DNA of 51,181 bases from Micromonospora matsumotoense (GTDB taxonomy: Bacteria; Actinomycetota; Actinomycetes; Mycobacteriales; Micromonosporaceae): positions 2,291-53,471 of the forward strand of contig NZ_FMCU01000032.1 in the NCBI RefSeq assembly GCF_900091525.1, read 5' to 3'. The notes beneath the pieces are model-generated. The model was not told the origin of the DNA, ran no database searches, and saw only the letters and a program-made list of their open reading frames with translations. Positions within the stretch are counted from its first letter, which is position 1. Every line of letters begins with the position of its first letter. Positions 36,068-44,493 of the stretch are shown here, in pieces. A program made the translations under genes and the position numbers.

Positions 36068-36232
36068 CCGGCATGCCGTCTCGGTATGCAACCGCAAGAG
36101 CAGGGCGTCGAGCGCCGGATCGTCTCCTGTACTGCCCGCGCCCTCGTTGATCTCGGCCAGCCGGACGTCCGCCACCGCCCGCCGCGTGTTCGGCAACCGC
36201 CGCGGCTTCGCCACCTTCAACACAGGATTGTC
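36068..36232 (-). pseudogene. Tyrosine recombinase remnant, box I side
   Basis: 55 uninterrupted codons, from DNPVLKVAKPRRLPNTRR to LLLRLHTETACR. The end resembles the box I region of actinobacterial integrases, where the catalytic Arg follows a T-x-x motif. Similarity stops at that Arg. It is on the same strand and in the correct order relative to the C-terminal piece at 31615-31875. Assigned by eye from a short segment, so confidence is moderate. Confidence 0.55.
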
Positions 36233-36240
36233 CGACGCCG

Positions 36241-36318
36241 CGACAAAGCCGCGCCGTCACGCACCAACGCGGCGTCAATGCTGATCTCGCTCATGTCGTT
36301 GACGATCACCGCCAGGTG
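36241..36318 (-). pseudogene. CobW-family GTPase fragment
   Basis: 26 codons reading HLAVIVNDMSEISIDAALVRDGAALS, internal to CobW/COG0523 metallochaperones just after the P-loop. Both ends are missing. CobW proteins of actinobacteria are often Zur-regulated zinc chaperones, which fits the neighbouring fragments. Confidence 0.65.
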
Positions 36319-36665
36319 GGTTCCTCGTCATCGGCGCGATGGCCGCGGCCACCATCAACGTCGTCGTCCCCGAGCAGTGGCTGCAGACCCTCGCCGACCA
36401 GCCGGCGCTGTCCGTGCTTGCCCTGGCCGGGCTCGCGGTCCTCCTGTTGATCTGCTCCGAGGCGGACGCGATCGTCGCCGCTTCCCTGTCGCAGTTCTCC
36501 CTCACGGCCAGGTTGGCCTTCCTGGGGGTCGGCCCGATGGTCGATCTGAGACTCATCTCCATGCAGGCCGGCATCTTCGGCCGGCGCTTCGCCGCGCGAT
36601 TCGCGCCGGCCACCTTCACGGTGGCCGGCGCTGTCGCCGTCATCACCGGGAAGGTGCTGCTGTGA
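36318..36665 (+). pseudogene. UPF0718 permease, C-terminal fragment
   Basis: About 115 codons to the natural stop. GFLVIGAMAAATINVVVPEQWL is followed by ICSEADAIVAASLSQFSLTARLAFLGVGPMVDLRL and a final hydrophobic segment, matching the C-terminal half of UPF0718 permeases. The N-terminal half is gone, replaced by the CobW fragment on the other strand. Its stop overlaps the GTG of the TIGR03943 gene, as in intact permease pairs. Confidence 0.75.
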
Positions 36666-37270
36666 ACCGGATGGCCCAGGCCTGCGTCATGATCTTCTTT
36701 GGGGCCGCAGTCCTGCGTGCCAGCGTCTGAGCAGAACGCGAGCGGGTCAACGGCGGGAGATCTCCGCGACGAACACACCCACCACGAACCACGAGTCGCC
36801 TGGCTGCTCATCCTTCCCGCTATTGGGCTGCTGCTCCTGTCCCCACCCGCCCTCGGCTCGTACGCCGCCAGCCAGGCGGGCACCGCCCTCACCACTGACC
36901 AGGACTACGACTACCCTCCCCTGCCTGCCGGTGATCCGGCGACGACCACCGTGTTCGACTACGCCTCCCGCGCCCTGTTCGACAAGGGCGAGTCGATCGG
37001 CAACCGCCGGGTCCAGCTCACCGGCTTCATCACCCCGGGACCCGACGGACAGCCGATCCTCGCCCGCATGATCCTGTCCTGCTGCGCCGCCGACGGCCGA
37101 CCGGTCACACTCGGCATGGCTGGCAGCGCGCCCACCGGTCTGGCAACGACACCTGGATCATCCAGGTCACCGGCCGCATCACCCACGACCCCATCAACGA
37201 CGAGGAGATCCCCTACATCGACGTCGAATCCTGGCGACAGGTGACCGTCCCCAAGGACCCGTACGAGTAG
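36662..37270 (+). pseudogene. TIGR03943-family permease partner, degraded
   Basis: Starts VNRMAQACVMIFFGAAVLRAS and hits a stop at 36728. Similarity resumes in another frame (HHEPRVAWLLILPAIGLLLLSPPALGSYAA, then YPPLPAGDP, ILARMILSCCAADGRPV). It shifts frame again near 37140 and finishes with IPYIDVESWRQVTVPKDPYE before the stop at 37268. At least one internal deletion and two frame changes. In intact genomes this protein pairs with the UPF0718 permease in zinc-responsive loci. Confidence 0.78.
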
Positions 37271-37371
37271 TCGTTCGCGCCCCCGGACGACTGGGGCTGC
37301 CGGAGCACCACGAAGGCTGCGGCTCCGACGAGGAAAGCAGACCGGTTGTCTCGCCTCCTACCGGCGATCGG

Positions 37372-38049
37372 TCATCCGCCAGAGCCTTCGGTCGCGCCGT
37401 CTGGGGCAAGAGCGCCGCCGCCGGGGCCAGCGTCCAGGTAGACGTGCTGATGGCCTTGGCCGGCATCGATGTTGACCTGATCGAGCTGGGTGGCCGCGAC
37501 GGACCAAGCGGCTGCCGCTTGGACTGCCTGTCGTTTCGCCAGCTCCGTCAGGGCGGCCCGCTGGGTGGGCGGGCCCGTAACCGCGAGGAAGTACGACTCG
37601 ACAGCCAGGGACGCCTGCTCCACCGCGCTGCGCAGCCCTCCGCGCGCCACATTGGTGGCGGTAGTGCCCGACGGAGGATTGGCGAACGGCTCCGCCGCCC
37701 GCAGCATGGTCTGTCGCCACTGGCGGGCCTGCTCGGGGCCCGGTTGCCCACTGATGGGAGCATCCGCCCCCAGGGCGCTGAGAACGGGGGAAATCTCCTC
37801 ACGAAGGCGCCGGGCCGTCGCCGTCAGCTCGACTATCTGCTGACTGTCACGCTGCGCCTCGGCCTTGCGTATGTCGGCGATAGCCGCATCGACACCGTCC
37901 GGCTGACCAGCCGTGTAACCGGCGACGCCTCCCACGAGAACACCCACGAGCCCAATCACCGCGACGACCACGGCGACACGCACCAGACGACCACGGCGGG
38001 TGTCAGGCACGGACAACTGGTAGGAGGGCTTACCGGTACGGCGCGACAC
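37372..38049 (-). CDS. Hypothetical single-pass membrane protein
   Basis: 225 aa from GTG 38049, preceded by AAGGAG. Short basic cytoplasmic N-terminus, one membrane segment (about 23-47, VRVAVVVAVIGLVGVLVGGVAGYTAG), then an Ala/Gln-rich, probably helical extracytoplasmic domain. The tail is Gly-rich and contains GQGHQHVYLDAGPGGG. The His-rich stretch could bind metal, in keeping with the neighbouring zinc-locus remnants, but I do not recognise the family. Confidence 0.65.
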   Translation of the reverse strand: MSRRTGKPSYQLSVPDTRRGRLVRVAVVVAVIGLVGVLVGGVAGYTAGQPDGVDAAIADIRKAEAQRDSQQIVELTATARRLREEISPVLSALGADAPISGQPGPEQARQWRQTMLRAAEPFANPPSGTTATNVARGGLRSAVEQASLAVESYFLAVTGPPTQRAALTELAKRQAVQAAAAWSVAATQLDQVNIDAGQGHQHVYLDAGPGGGALAPDGATEGSGG

Positions 38050-39096
38050 GACATCTCCTTGCGTCGATGAATGCCTGCTCGCAGCTTAGCCCTGCCCTCC
38101 GACACCAGTCGACACCCAGCATGCGCCCGAGGGCTTCATCCCGGCGTCGGAGACGGCGTTGCGGGCGTAGCGCGCGCGTTTCATCTGGAGCCGTTTTTCA
38201 ACTGTGAGCGCCGAGAGCAACGTGAGAAGCCCTGTGGCCGAGGACGCGGGTGTGTGGACGGGGCAGCAGGCGTGGCGGGCCCGCCGCGCGTCAGCCGCAG
38301 CGGTTCGTCGCGGTGCCCCAGCGGTTCGCCGAGCAGGCCCTCACCGTCGATGGGCGGCAGGTCGAGGCGACACTGCTGGTGGCGGCGACGCTGCGCCGGG
38401 TCGCCGAGCAGGCTGGGCAGGTGGCCGGCGGGCCGGCGGGCCGGCGGAGAATGTGCGGCGGGTGGTGCCGGCCGGGTAATGCCCGCGACACAATCCGACC
38501 TCGCCACACTTCCGGTGCCGCACGCTGCCCGAATTTCGCACATTCACGCTAGCTGAGTTCCACCGCAAATTGATGACTCCGCCTTCACCCCTGATGGCAA
38601 CGAATCCGATTGTATTGCGCGACCCACCAACAACCTCTCTGTTGCCTATCTTGCCCACCGCAATACCGATTCGAAGCTGAGTCATACCCAAACTCTTGAC
38701 GAAACCCACAGGGACACCCCCCGGCGCCGTCCGACTGCTCACGATCAGCGGTCGCCACGCCGGAGGGCGCCCTGCGGCGGGTCACCGGCCTGAACGCCCT
38801 GGACGCGGAGCGCCCCCTCGCTCGGCCTGCCGGACGGGCGGACGGCGTCCGGCACGTCGACCTGGAGGCGGTCGAGGGCCGCCACCGCGTGACCGTATGA
38901 CCCCAGCGGGGCGACCACTCCCGCTACGAGGTCGTCCGACTGACCCGGCTCGATCCGGCGGCCTGACCCCCTCCCCGGCAACCGCCGCCCCTGCCCAGAG
39001 CGTCTGATTGTCGACAGTGTCGAATCGCGAACTTCGCACACTTCGATCTCAGGGCCATGCCACTCTTGCGCGCGTCACCTCGGTTCAGGAGTCCTC
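38050..39096. other. About 1 kb of decayed sequence without an intact gene
   Basis: At 38300-38470 (+) a frame reading FVAVPQRFAEQALTVDGRQVEATLLVAATLRRV then VRRVVPAG resembles part of a type VII secretion-associated Hsp70-like protein. At 38755-38960 another reads TPEGALRRVTGLNALDA and, after a TGA, RYEVVRLTRLDPAA. Between them (about 38480-38720) GC content drops visibly. I read this as pseudogene debris; the family suggestion is weak. Confidence 0.35.
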
Positions 39097-39696
39097 ATGG
39101 TGTGGAGTCGGAAGTCGCTTCGGGCGTCACGGAGTGTGGCCGCCGCAGCCTTGCTCATCGCGGTCAGCGGTTGTTCCCCTTCGGACGGCACCCCCGCTCG
39201 TCCGGCCCCGGAACCCGCCGGCGTCTCCGCGCAGGCCGCCTATCCCGGCGACAAGCAGGGCGCCCGAGCCTTGATGGCGGAGCTCGCCGCGCACGGCGAC
39301 CTCGCGCTGGTCGCCTCCCTGCGCCCGACGACCGCGGACTATCAGGCGCTGTTCGAACCGGCCTTCGCCGAGCGCGCGCAGCGCTTCTACGAAAAAAGCC
39401 TCTGGGCCTCGATGCCGCCCACGGCAGAGCCGTTCGCCAAGCCGGACCAGACGGAGGTACGGGTCTGGGGCGCGACCACCGAGGAACTGCGGGCCTGGGG
39501 GAAGAACACCCAGGCCAACTTCCCGGGCGGGTACGAGAAGATCAAGGACCAGTTGCGGCCTGGACTGACGATCTACTCCATCGACATGGTGGTTCCCGGC
39601 GAGGAGCACGGGATGGCGTACAACGGTCTGACGTACGTCAACGGTCATTGGGCTTTCTTCCCCAAGCCCTGGCGTGCGCTCGAGTCCGAACAGTGA
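39097..39696 (+). CDS. Putative lipoprotein
   Basis: 199 aa. Basic N-terminus, hydrophobic core, lipobox AVSGC with lipidated Cys26, then a Ser/Pro-rich linker. AGGAG precedes the ATG. The globular part (about 50-199) is not a family I know; it ends in IYSIDMVVPGEEHGMAYNGLTYVNGHWAFFPKPWR, which looks like a small beta-rich domain. It lies 10 nt before the trypco1 gene and so probably belongs to the same operon. Confidence 0.83.
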   Translation: MVWSRKSLRASRSVAAAALLIAVSGCSPSDGTPARPAPEPAGVSAQAAYPGDKQGARALMAELAAHGDLALVASLRPTTADYQALFEPAFAERAQRFYEKSLWASMPPTAEPFAKPDQTEVRVWGATTEELRAWGKNTQANFPGGYEKIKDQLRPGLTIYSIDMVVPGEEHGMAYNGLTYVNGHWAFFPKPWRALESEQ

Positions 39697-39706
39697 AGGA
39701 ATGTCG

Positions 39707-40072
39707 ATGACTGAGCTTGCTCGGATACCGCTCGCCGGAGGCGGCGTCGTCCTGGTCGAGTCGGCCGAGGTGGACGCCGCCGGTGGTCCGGTGAAGGCCG
39801 GTCGCGTCGGCGACCGGGTGCACGAGATGTCCGCGACCCTGCAGGACCTGTTGGACCCGGTGGTCGATGCCGCCCAGGTCCTGCTCGACCACCTCAGCCG
39901 GGCCAAGCCGGCCGAACTCGAGGTCGAGTTCGGACTCGCCCTGTCCGCCCAGGCCGGTGCGGTGATCACCAAGACGGCGATGAGCGGCAACCTCAAGGTC
40001 AAGATGAAGTGGCGGCGGGACGGGCCGGAGGTGCTGGTGCAGGAGGAATCGGGCAGCGTGGACATCGCGTGA
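39707..40072 (+). CDS. CU044_2847 / trypsin-co-occurring domain 1 (trypco1) protein
   Basis: 121 aa. Starts ELARIPLAGGGVVLVES and ends with a strand-rich core (LEVEFGLALSAQAGAVITKTAMSGNLKVKMKW), the pattern of the CU044_2847 family found next to trypsin-like proteases in predicted conflict systems. GAAGGA lies 6 nt before ATG 39707. Its stop overlaps the GTG of the trypsin-STAND gene (GTGA), so the two are coupled and probably made in fixed ratio. Confidence 0.82.
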   Translation: MTELARIPLAGGGVVLVESAEVDAAGGPVKAGRVGDRVHEMSATLQDLLDPVVDAAQVLLDHLSRAKPAELEVEFGLALSAQAGAVITKTAMSGNLKVKMKWRRDGPEVLVQEESGSVDIA

Positions 40073-43000
40073 CCGATGCCGTCGACCTGCGGTGGGCGCG
40101 CGGCGTGGCCCAGATCCTCGACGCGCGGGACACCGCGGCCGGGGCGGGCTTCCTGATCGCCGAGGACGTCCTGGTCAGCTGCGCGCACGTGGTGCTGGCG
40201 GCCGGGGCCCGGATCGGCGACCCGGTGCGGCTCCGGTTCCCGCAGGCGGCAGGCACCCCGATGGTCAGCGGCCGGGTGCTGGCCGACGGCTGGCAGCCGC
40301 CGGACGGCGACGACATCGCCCTCGTACGGCTGGAGTCGGTCCCCGGGGGTCTGCGACCGCTGCCCCTGGCCGAGTCCGGCGGCCGGCGGGGGAACCGGGT
40401 GCGGTCCTTCGGTTTCCCCGCCCAGGCCGGTCCCGGCGGCCACTTCGGGTACGGGCGGGCCGGTGACCTGCTGCAACCGGCGCTGCTACAACTCACCGCA
40501 GCCAACGACCTGACCCAGGGGTTCAGCGGCGGCCCGGTCTGGGACGACAGCGCCGACGCGGTGATCGGCATGGTCTCTGCGGTGACCCGCCCGGACGCGC
40601 TCAACCGGGGCACCGGCATCGGGTATGCGACGTCCGTCGCGGCCCTGCGGTCGGCCTGGCCCGCGCTGGCGGTGTCCGGTTCCTGCCCGTACCGGGGACT
40701 GGACCCGTTCGGGCCGGAACACGCCGGGGTCTTCCACGGCCGGGCCGGCGCCGTCGACCGGGTCATGGCCGCGCTGGCCGACCGGCCACCGCTCCTGCTG
40801 CTGCTCGGCCCGTCCGGCGCCGGGAAGTCGTCGCTCGTCCAGGCGGGTGTCCTCCCGGCACTCGTTGCAGGACGGCTGCCGGGCAGCGCAACGTGGTCGA
40901 CGCTCGTGGTCAGGCCGGACGGCGCGGGCCTCCCGCTCGGGGAACACGAGTTGCTGGTGATCGACCAGTTCGAGGACCTGCTCATCACGCGCGAGGCGGA
41001 GCCGGTCCTCGACGGTCTGGTCGCCGCCGGGCGGCCGGGACGCACCGTGCTGCTGGTCATGCGGGACGACTTCTACCCCCGGCTGGCCGCCGAAGCGCCC
41101 GCCCTGCTCGACCTCGTCGGCCCGGGAATCATCAACATCCCGACCACGCTCACCCGCGCCGAACTGCACGCCATCATCGCGGCACCGGCCGCCGCAGGCG
41201 GCGCGCGGCTGCAGGACGGCCTGCCGGAACGGATCATCGACGACGTCCTCGCCGCCGATCCCCGGGCGGCCACGGCGGTCCTGCCGCTGCTGGAGGTGGC
41301 GCTGAAGCAGCTGTGGGAGAGCCAGGCGGACGGGGTTCTGACGCACCACGCGTACGAGAGGTTCGGGGGTCTGCGCGGCAGCATCACGACCTGGTGCGAC
41401 CAGACCGTCACCGGTCTCCCGCAGGCCGCCACCCGGGACGTTCTGACGGTGCTCGTGCGCCCGGCCGACGCTGCACACCACATCCCCGCCGTACGCCGCC
41501 GGCGCCGGTTGTCCGAGCTGCGGGAGCTGGCCGGCGAGGCCGACGACGTGCTGGCGGTCCTCACCGCCCAGCGGCTGGTGGTGACCAGTGCCCCGGCACC
41601 CGGCACCGAACCGGTCGCCGAGCTGGCCCACGACGCGCTGATCCGTGACTGGGCCACGTTGCGCGGCTGGGTGCGCAACGACGAGCGGTTCCAGCAGTGG
41701 CTGCAGCGCGCCGAGGAGAAGCAGCACCGCTGGTCCGACCGGCGCGAGCCCGCCGAGCTGCTCCGCGGTCGGGACCTCAGCGAAGGACGGGACTGGTCAG
41801 CCAACCGGCGGCTGCCCCAGGACCTGACCGACTTCCTCGCCGCCAGCGAGCGGGCCACCAGGCGGGCGACCCGGGTACGCCGGTCCCTGCTGGCCGGCCT
41901 GTGCGTGCTGACCCTCGTCGCCACGGTCGCCGCAGTCGCCGCGCTCCGCTACGCCAGGAAGGCGAACGAGCAGCACGTCATCGCCCTGTCCCGGCAGCTC
42001 GCGGCGCAGAGTGGCAGCATCGACGGCACGCAGCCGGTGACCGCCCGCCGGCTCGCGGTCGCCGCCTGGAAGCGGGCACACACCGCCGAGGCCGGGGACG
42101 CCCTGGCCACGCGCCTCACCGAGGGGCAGTCCGGCTTCGTCGGTCACTCCGGCGCGGTCCACGCCGTGTCGTTCTCGCCGGACGGCCGGCAACTGGCGTC
42201 CGGCGGCGAGGACGGCACCGTTCGGTTCTGGCAGGCGGCCACCGGGAGGGTCTGGCAGACGGCCACCGGGAGGCCCGCTGCCGCGCCATCGGCCGGGCAC
42301 ACCGGGGCGGTCACCGCCGTGGCGTACGACCCGGCCGGGACGGTGCTGGCTTCGGCCGCGGCGGACAACACCGTCCGGCTGTGGGACACGACGACGGCGC
42401 AGCCCACCGGCAGACCGCTCACCGGCCACACCGACCAGGTCAGCTCGGTGGCGTTCGCCCCCGACGGCACCCGTCTGGCGTCGGCCGGGTGGGACGGAAC
42501 CGTCCGTCTCTGGAACCGCGGCACCGGCCAGCAGATCGCCTCGATCGCGCATTCCACCCGGGTCCAGGCGGTGGCGTTCAGCCCGGACGGCAGATGGCTC
42601 GCGTCCGCCGCCGACGACGGGACGGTGGTTCTCCGCGACCCGCGTACCGGCCGGGCCGCCGGCTCCCCGATCAAGACCCGGAGTTCGATCCGTGCCCTGG
42701 CCTTCGACCCCACCGGGACGAAACTCGTGACGGGCGGTCAACGAGGCGACGTCACCCTGTGGGACGTCGGCAGACGCCGGCCCACCGGACTGCCCGCCGG
42801 CTCCGACCCGGTGCTCACCGTGGCAATCAGCCCCGGCGGCACCCGGGTGGCGGCCGCCGGCATCGACCGGACGGCCCGTCTCTGGGACCCGGCCGCACTG
42901 GTCCCGGTGGGTCCGCCGATCACCGGCCACAGCGGAACGGTGTGGTCGGCGTCGTTCAACGCCGACGGCCGCGTCCTCGCCACCGGCGGCGCCGACGGCC

Positions 43001-44040
43001 GGATCCGGCTGTGGGACTCGACCACCGGCGCGCCGACCACCGCGCCACGGCCTCTCGACGGCGGGCAATCGCTGCCCGTCACCACGGCTGGGACGTCGAC
43101 CCTGACGGCCACCGTCGACGGCGCCGGCACCGTCCGCCTCTGGGAGGCGACGACCGATCAGCCGTACGGGGTACCGCTGCCAGGTTCCGCCGGCGCGGTG
43201 TCACATGTCGCCGCCGACCCGGGCCGGCGCGTCGTCGCGGCCGGGGCCGGCTATCGCATACGGGTGTGGGATCCGCGCTCGGGTGAGCAGATCGCCGGGC
43301 CGGTGAGCACCGACGGCGACTACATCGCAAGTCTGACGATCAGCCCCGACGGCACCCGCCTGGCCGCCTCCGGCAACGACGACCGGGTCCGGATCTGGGA
43401 CATCGCCACCGGACGGCTGATCCAGCTCATCCGTACCGGCGGCGACTTCTTCGTCCAAGAGGCGATCTTCGCCCCCGACGGCTCCCTGGTCACCGCGGGC
43501 AGCGGAACCGGTGTCCGGTTCTACGACCCGGACACCGGAACACTGATCCACGACCACCGCACCACCTACCGGTACCCGATCAGCGCGCTGGCACTGGATA
43601 CCGCAGGCACCCGGTTCGCGACGGGCAGCCGCGACGGACCGGTCGAGATCCGGGACACCGGTACCGGTGCCCTGCTCACCCGGTTGCAAACCGACGACGC
43701 GAAGGAGGCGACGGCCCTGGCGTTCACCGCCGACGGGTCGGTCCTCGCCGTGAGCGACGGGGCGTTCCGCGAACCCGGCACGATCCGCTTCTGGGAGATC
43801 GCCACCGCACGCCTGCTCGCCACCCGCACCGGCCACCCGTCCCGGATCGCGGGCCTGGCCATGAGCACCGACGGTGCCCTGGTCGAGTCGGTGGACGAGA
43901 TCTCCCAGACCCGGGCCTGGTACGTGCCGGCGCCCCGGGTCGCGTACGCGGAGTTGTGCGCCCGTTACGGCCCACCCACCGAGGCGGAGTGGAAGCGGTA
44001 CGCCCCCGACGAACCCGGTCCCCCGCCCTGCGAGCCATGA
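40069..44040 (+). CDS. Trypsin-like protease - STAND NTPase - TM - WD40 protein
   Basis: 1323 aa from GTG 40069. Domains: trypsin fold (about 1-200) with complete triad His40 (SCAHV), Asp82 (DDIALV), Ser153 (GFSGGP); nSTAND1-like NTPase (about 207-590) with Walker A GPSGAGKSS (247-255) and Walker B VIDQFED (297-303); one membrane segment near 604-625; then about 14 WD40 repeats (about 690-1290), enough for two seven-bladed propellers. The arrangement is a receptor-like switch: repeats sense, the NTPase oligomerises or changes state, the protease is the effector. This matches predicted NTP-dependent conflict or immunity systems. What triggers it and what it cuts are unknown. The frame is open upstream, but the start overlapping the trypco1 stop is preferred. 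Confidence 0.92.
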   Translation: MTDAVDLRWARGVAQILDARDTAAGAGFLIAEDVLVSCAHVVLAAGARIGDPVRLRFPQAAGTPMVSGRVLADGWQPPDGDDIALVRLESVPGGLRPLPLAESGGRRGNRVRSFGFPAQAGPGGHFGYGRAGDLLQPALLQLTAANDLTQGFSGGPVWDDSADAVIGMVSAVTRPDALNRGTGIGYATSVAALRSAWPALAVSGSCPYRGLDPFGPEHAGVFHGRAGAVDRVMAALADRPPLLLLLGPSGAGKSSLVQAGVLPALVAGRLPGSATWSTLVVRPDGAGLPLGEHELLVIDQFEDLLITREAEPVLDGLVAAGRPGRTVLLVMRDDFYPRLAAEAPALLDLVGPGIINIPTTLTRAELHAIIAAPAAAGGARLQDGLPERIIDDVLAADPRAATAVLPLLEVALKQLWESQADGVLTHHAYERFGGLRGSITTWCDQTVTGLPQAATRDVLTVLVRPADAAHHIPAVRRRRRLSELRELAGEADDVLAVLTAQRLVVTSAPAPGTEPVAELAHDALIRDWATLRGWVRNDERFQQWLQRAEEKQHRWSDRREPAELLRGRDLSEGRDWSANRRLPQDLTDFLAASERATRRATRVRRSLLAGLCVLTLVATVAAVAALRYARKANEQHVIALSRQLAAQSGSIDGTQPVTARRLAVAAWKRAHTAEAGDALATRLTEGQSGFVGHSGAVHAVSFSPDGRQLASGGEDGTVRFWQAATGRVWQTATGRPAAAPSAGHTGAVTAVAYDPAGTVLASAAADNTVRLWDTTTAQPTGRPLTGHTDQVSSVAFAPDGTRLASAGWDGTVRLWNRGTGQQIASIAHSTRVQAVAFSPDGRWLASAADDGTVVLRDPRTGRAAGSPIKTRSSIRALAFDPTGTKLVTGGQRGDVTLWDVGRRRPTGLPAGSDPVLTVAISPGGTRVAAAGIDRTARLWDPAALVPVGPPITGHSGTVWSASFNADGRVLATGGADGRIRLWDSTTGAPTTAPRPLDGGQSLPVTTAGTSTLTATVDGAGTVRLWEATTDQPYGVPLPGSAGAVSHVAADPGRRVVAAGAGYRIRVWDPRSGEQIAGPVSTDGDYIASLTISPDGTRLAASGNDDRVRIWDIATGRLIQLIRTGGDFFVQEAIFAPDGSLVTAGSGTGVRFYDPDTGTLIHDHRTTYRYPISALALDTAGTRFATGSRDGPVEIRDTGTGALLTRLQTDDAKEATALAFTADGSVLAVSDGAFREPGTIRFWEIATARLLATRTGHPSRIAGLAMSTDGALVESVDEISQTRAWYVPAPRVAYAELCARYGPPTEAEWKRYAPDEPGPPPCEP

Positions 44041-44114
44041 GCCCTCCGAACCACACCCCCGAGATCCGCCGGTCTTGCACGAGACCTGGCTCGGTCCAGA
44101 GGTGTAGGCGTGTA

Positions 44115-44147
44115 CTCGGCGAGCCGGACCACGAACGGCTCGCCGAG
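44115..44147. terminator. Hairpin downstream of the trypsin-STAND gene
   Basis: CTCGGCGAGCC pairs perfectly with GGCTCGCCGAG across an 11-nt loop, 74 nt after the stop. It probably ends the lipoprotein-trypco1-STAND operon. Confidence 0.7.
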
Positions 44148-44167
44148 CCCACACTGCCGGTCTTCTT

Positions 44168-44210
44168 GGAGACCTTCGAAGGTCGGTCTTTTGGGAGACC
44201 TTCGAAGGTC
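44168..44210. repeat. Tandem 17-bp repeat, each with a 14-bp perfect palindrome
   Basis: GGAGACCTTCGAAGGTC occurs at 44168-44184 and 44194-44210. Each copy contains the palindrome GACCTTCGAAGGTC. They lie between convergent genes, where a promoter operator is not expected. Confidence 0.85.
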
Positions 44211-44378
44211 AGGTAACGGGCAGGCATCCCGCGAGCCGCGACGGGCCGTTCGGGATTCACCCGGCCCCCGCCGGGCTGTGGTGCATCGGGGCGGGGACCT
44301 GCACGTCACGTCGCGGGTCCAAGCCGAACCGTCTTACGGACCCGGGTGCACGCCACGTCGACGGTGAGAGCGGCGGGT

Positions 44379-44400
44379 CTGCTGCACCGATAGGTGACAG
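44379..44400. repeat. 22-bp dispersed repeat, copy 1
   Basis: CTGCTGCACCGATAGGTGAC plus AG. It matches 21 of 22 bases of copy 2 at 49421-49442, which sits exactly at the broken edge of arsC. On the minus strand both can be read as VTYRCSR. Possible end of a lost insertion sequence. Confidence 0.6.
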
Positions 44401-44493
44401 CTGAAGCAGACGGTGACACCGGTCCCGTCCGGCCCCGCCCACGGGCCATCCGGTCGGCGGTGCTCCCCCGGCGCCGGGCAGCCGGCCGGCGCG

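Noticed and set aside
38480..38720. Lower-GC stretch with GATTCGAA, considered as a tRNA T-loop
   Set aside because: No matching acceptor stem, D-loop or anticodon arm at tRNA spacing.
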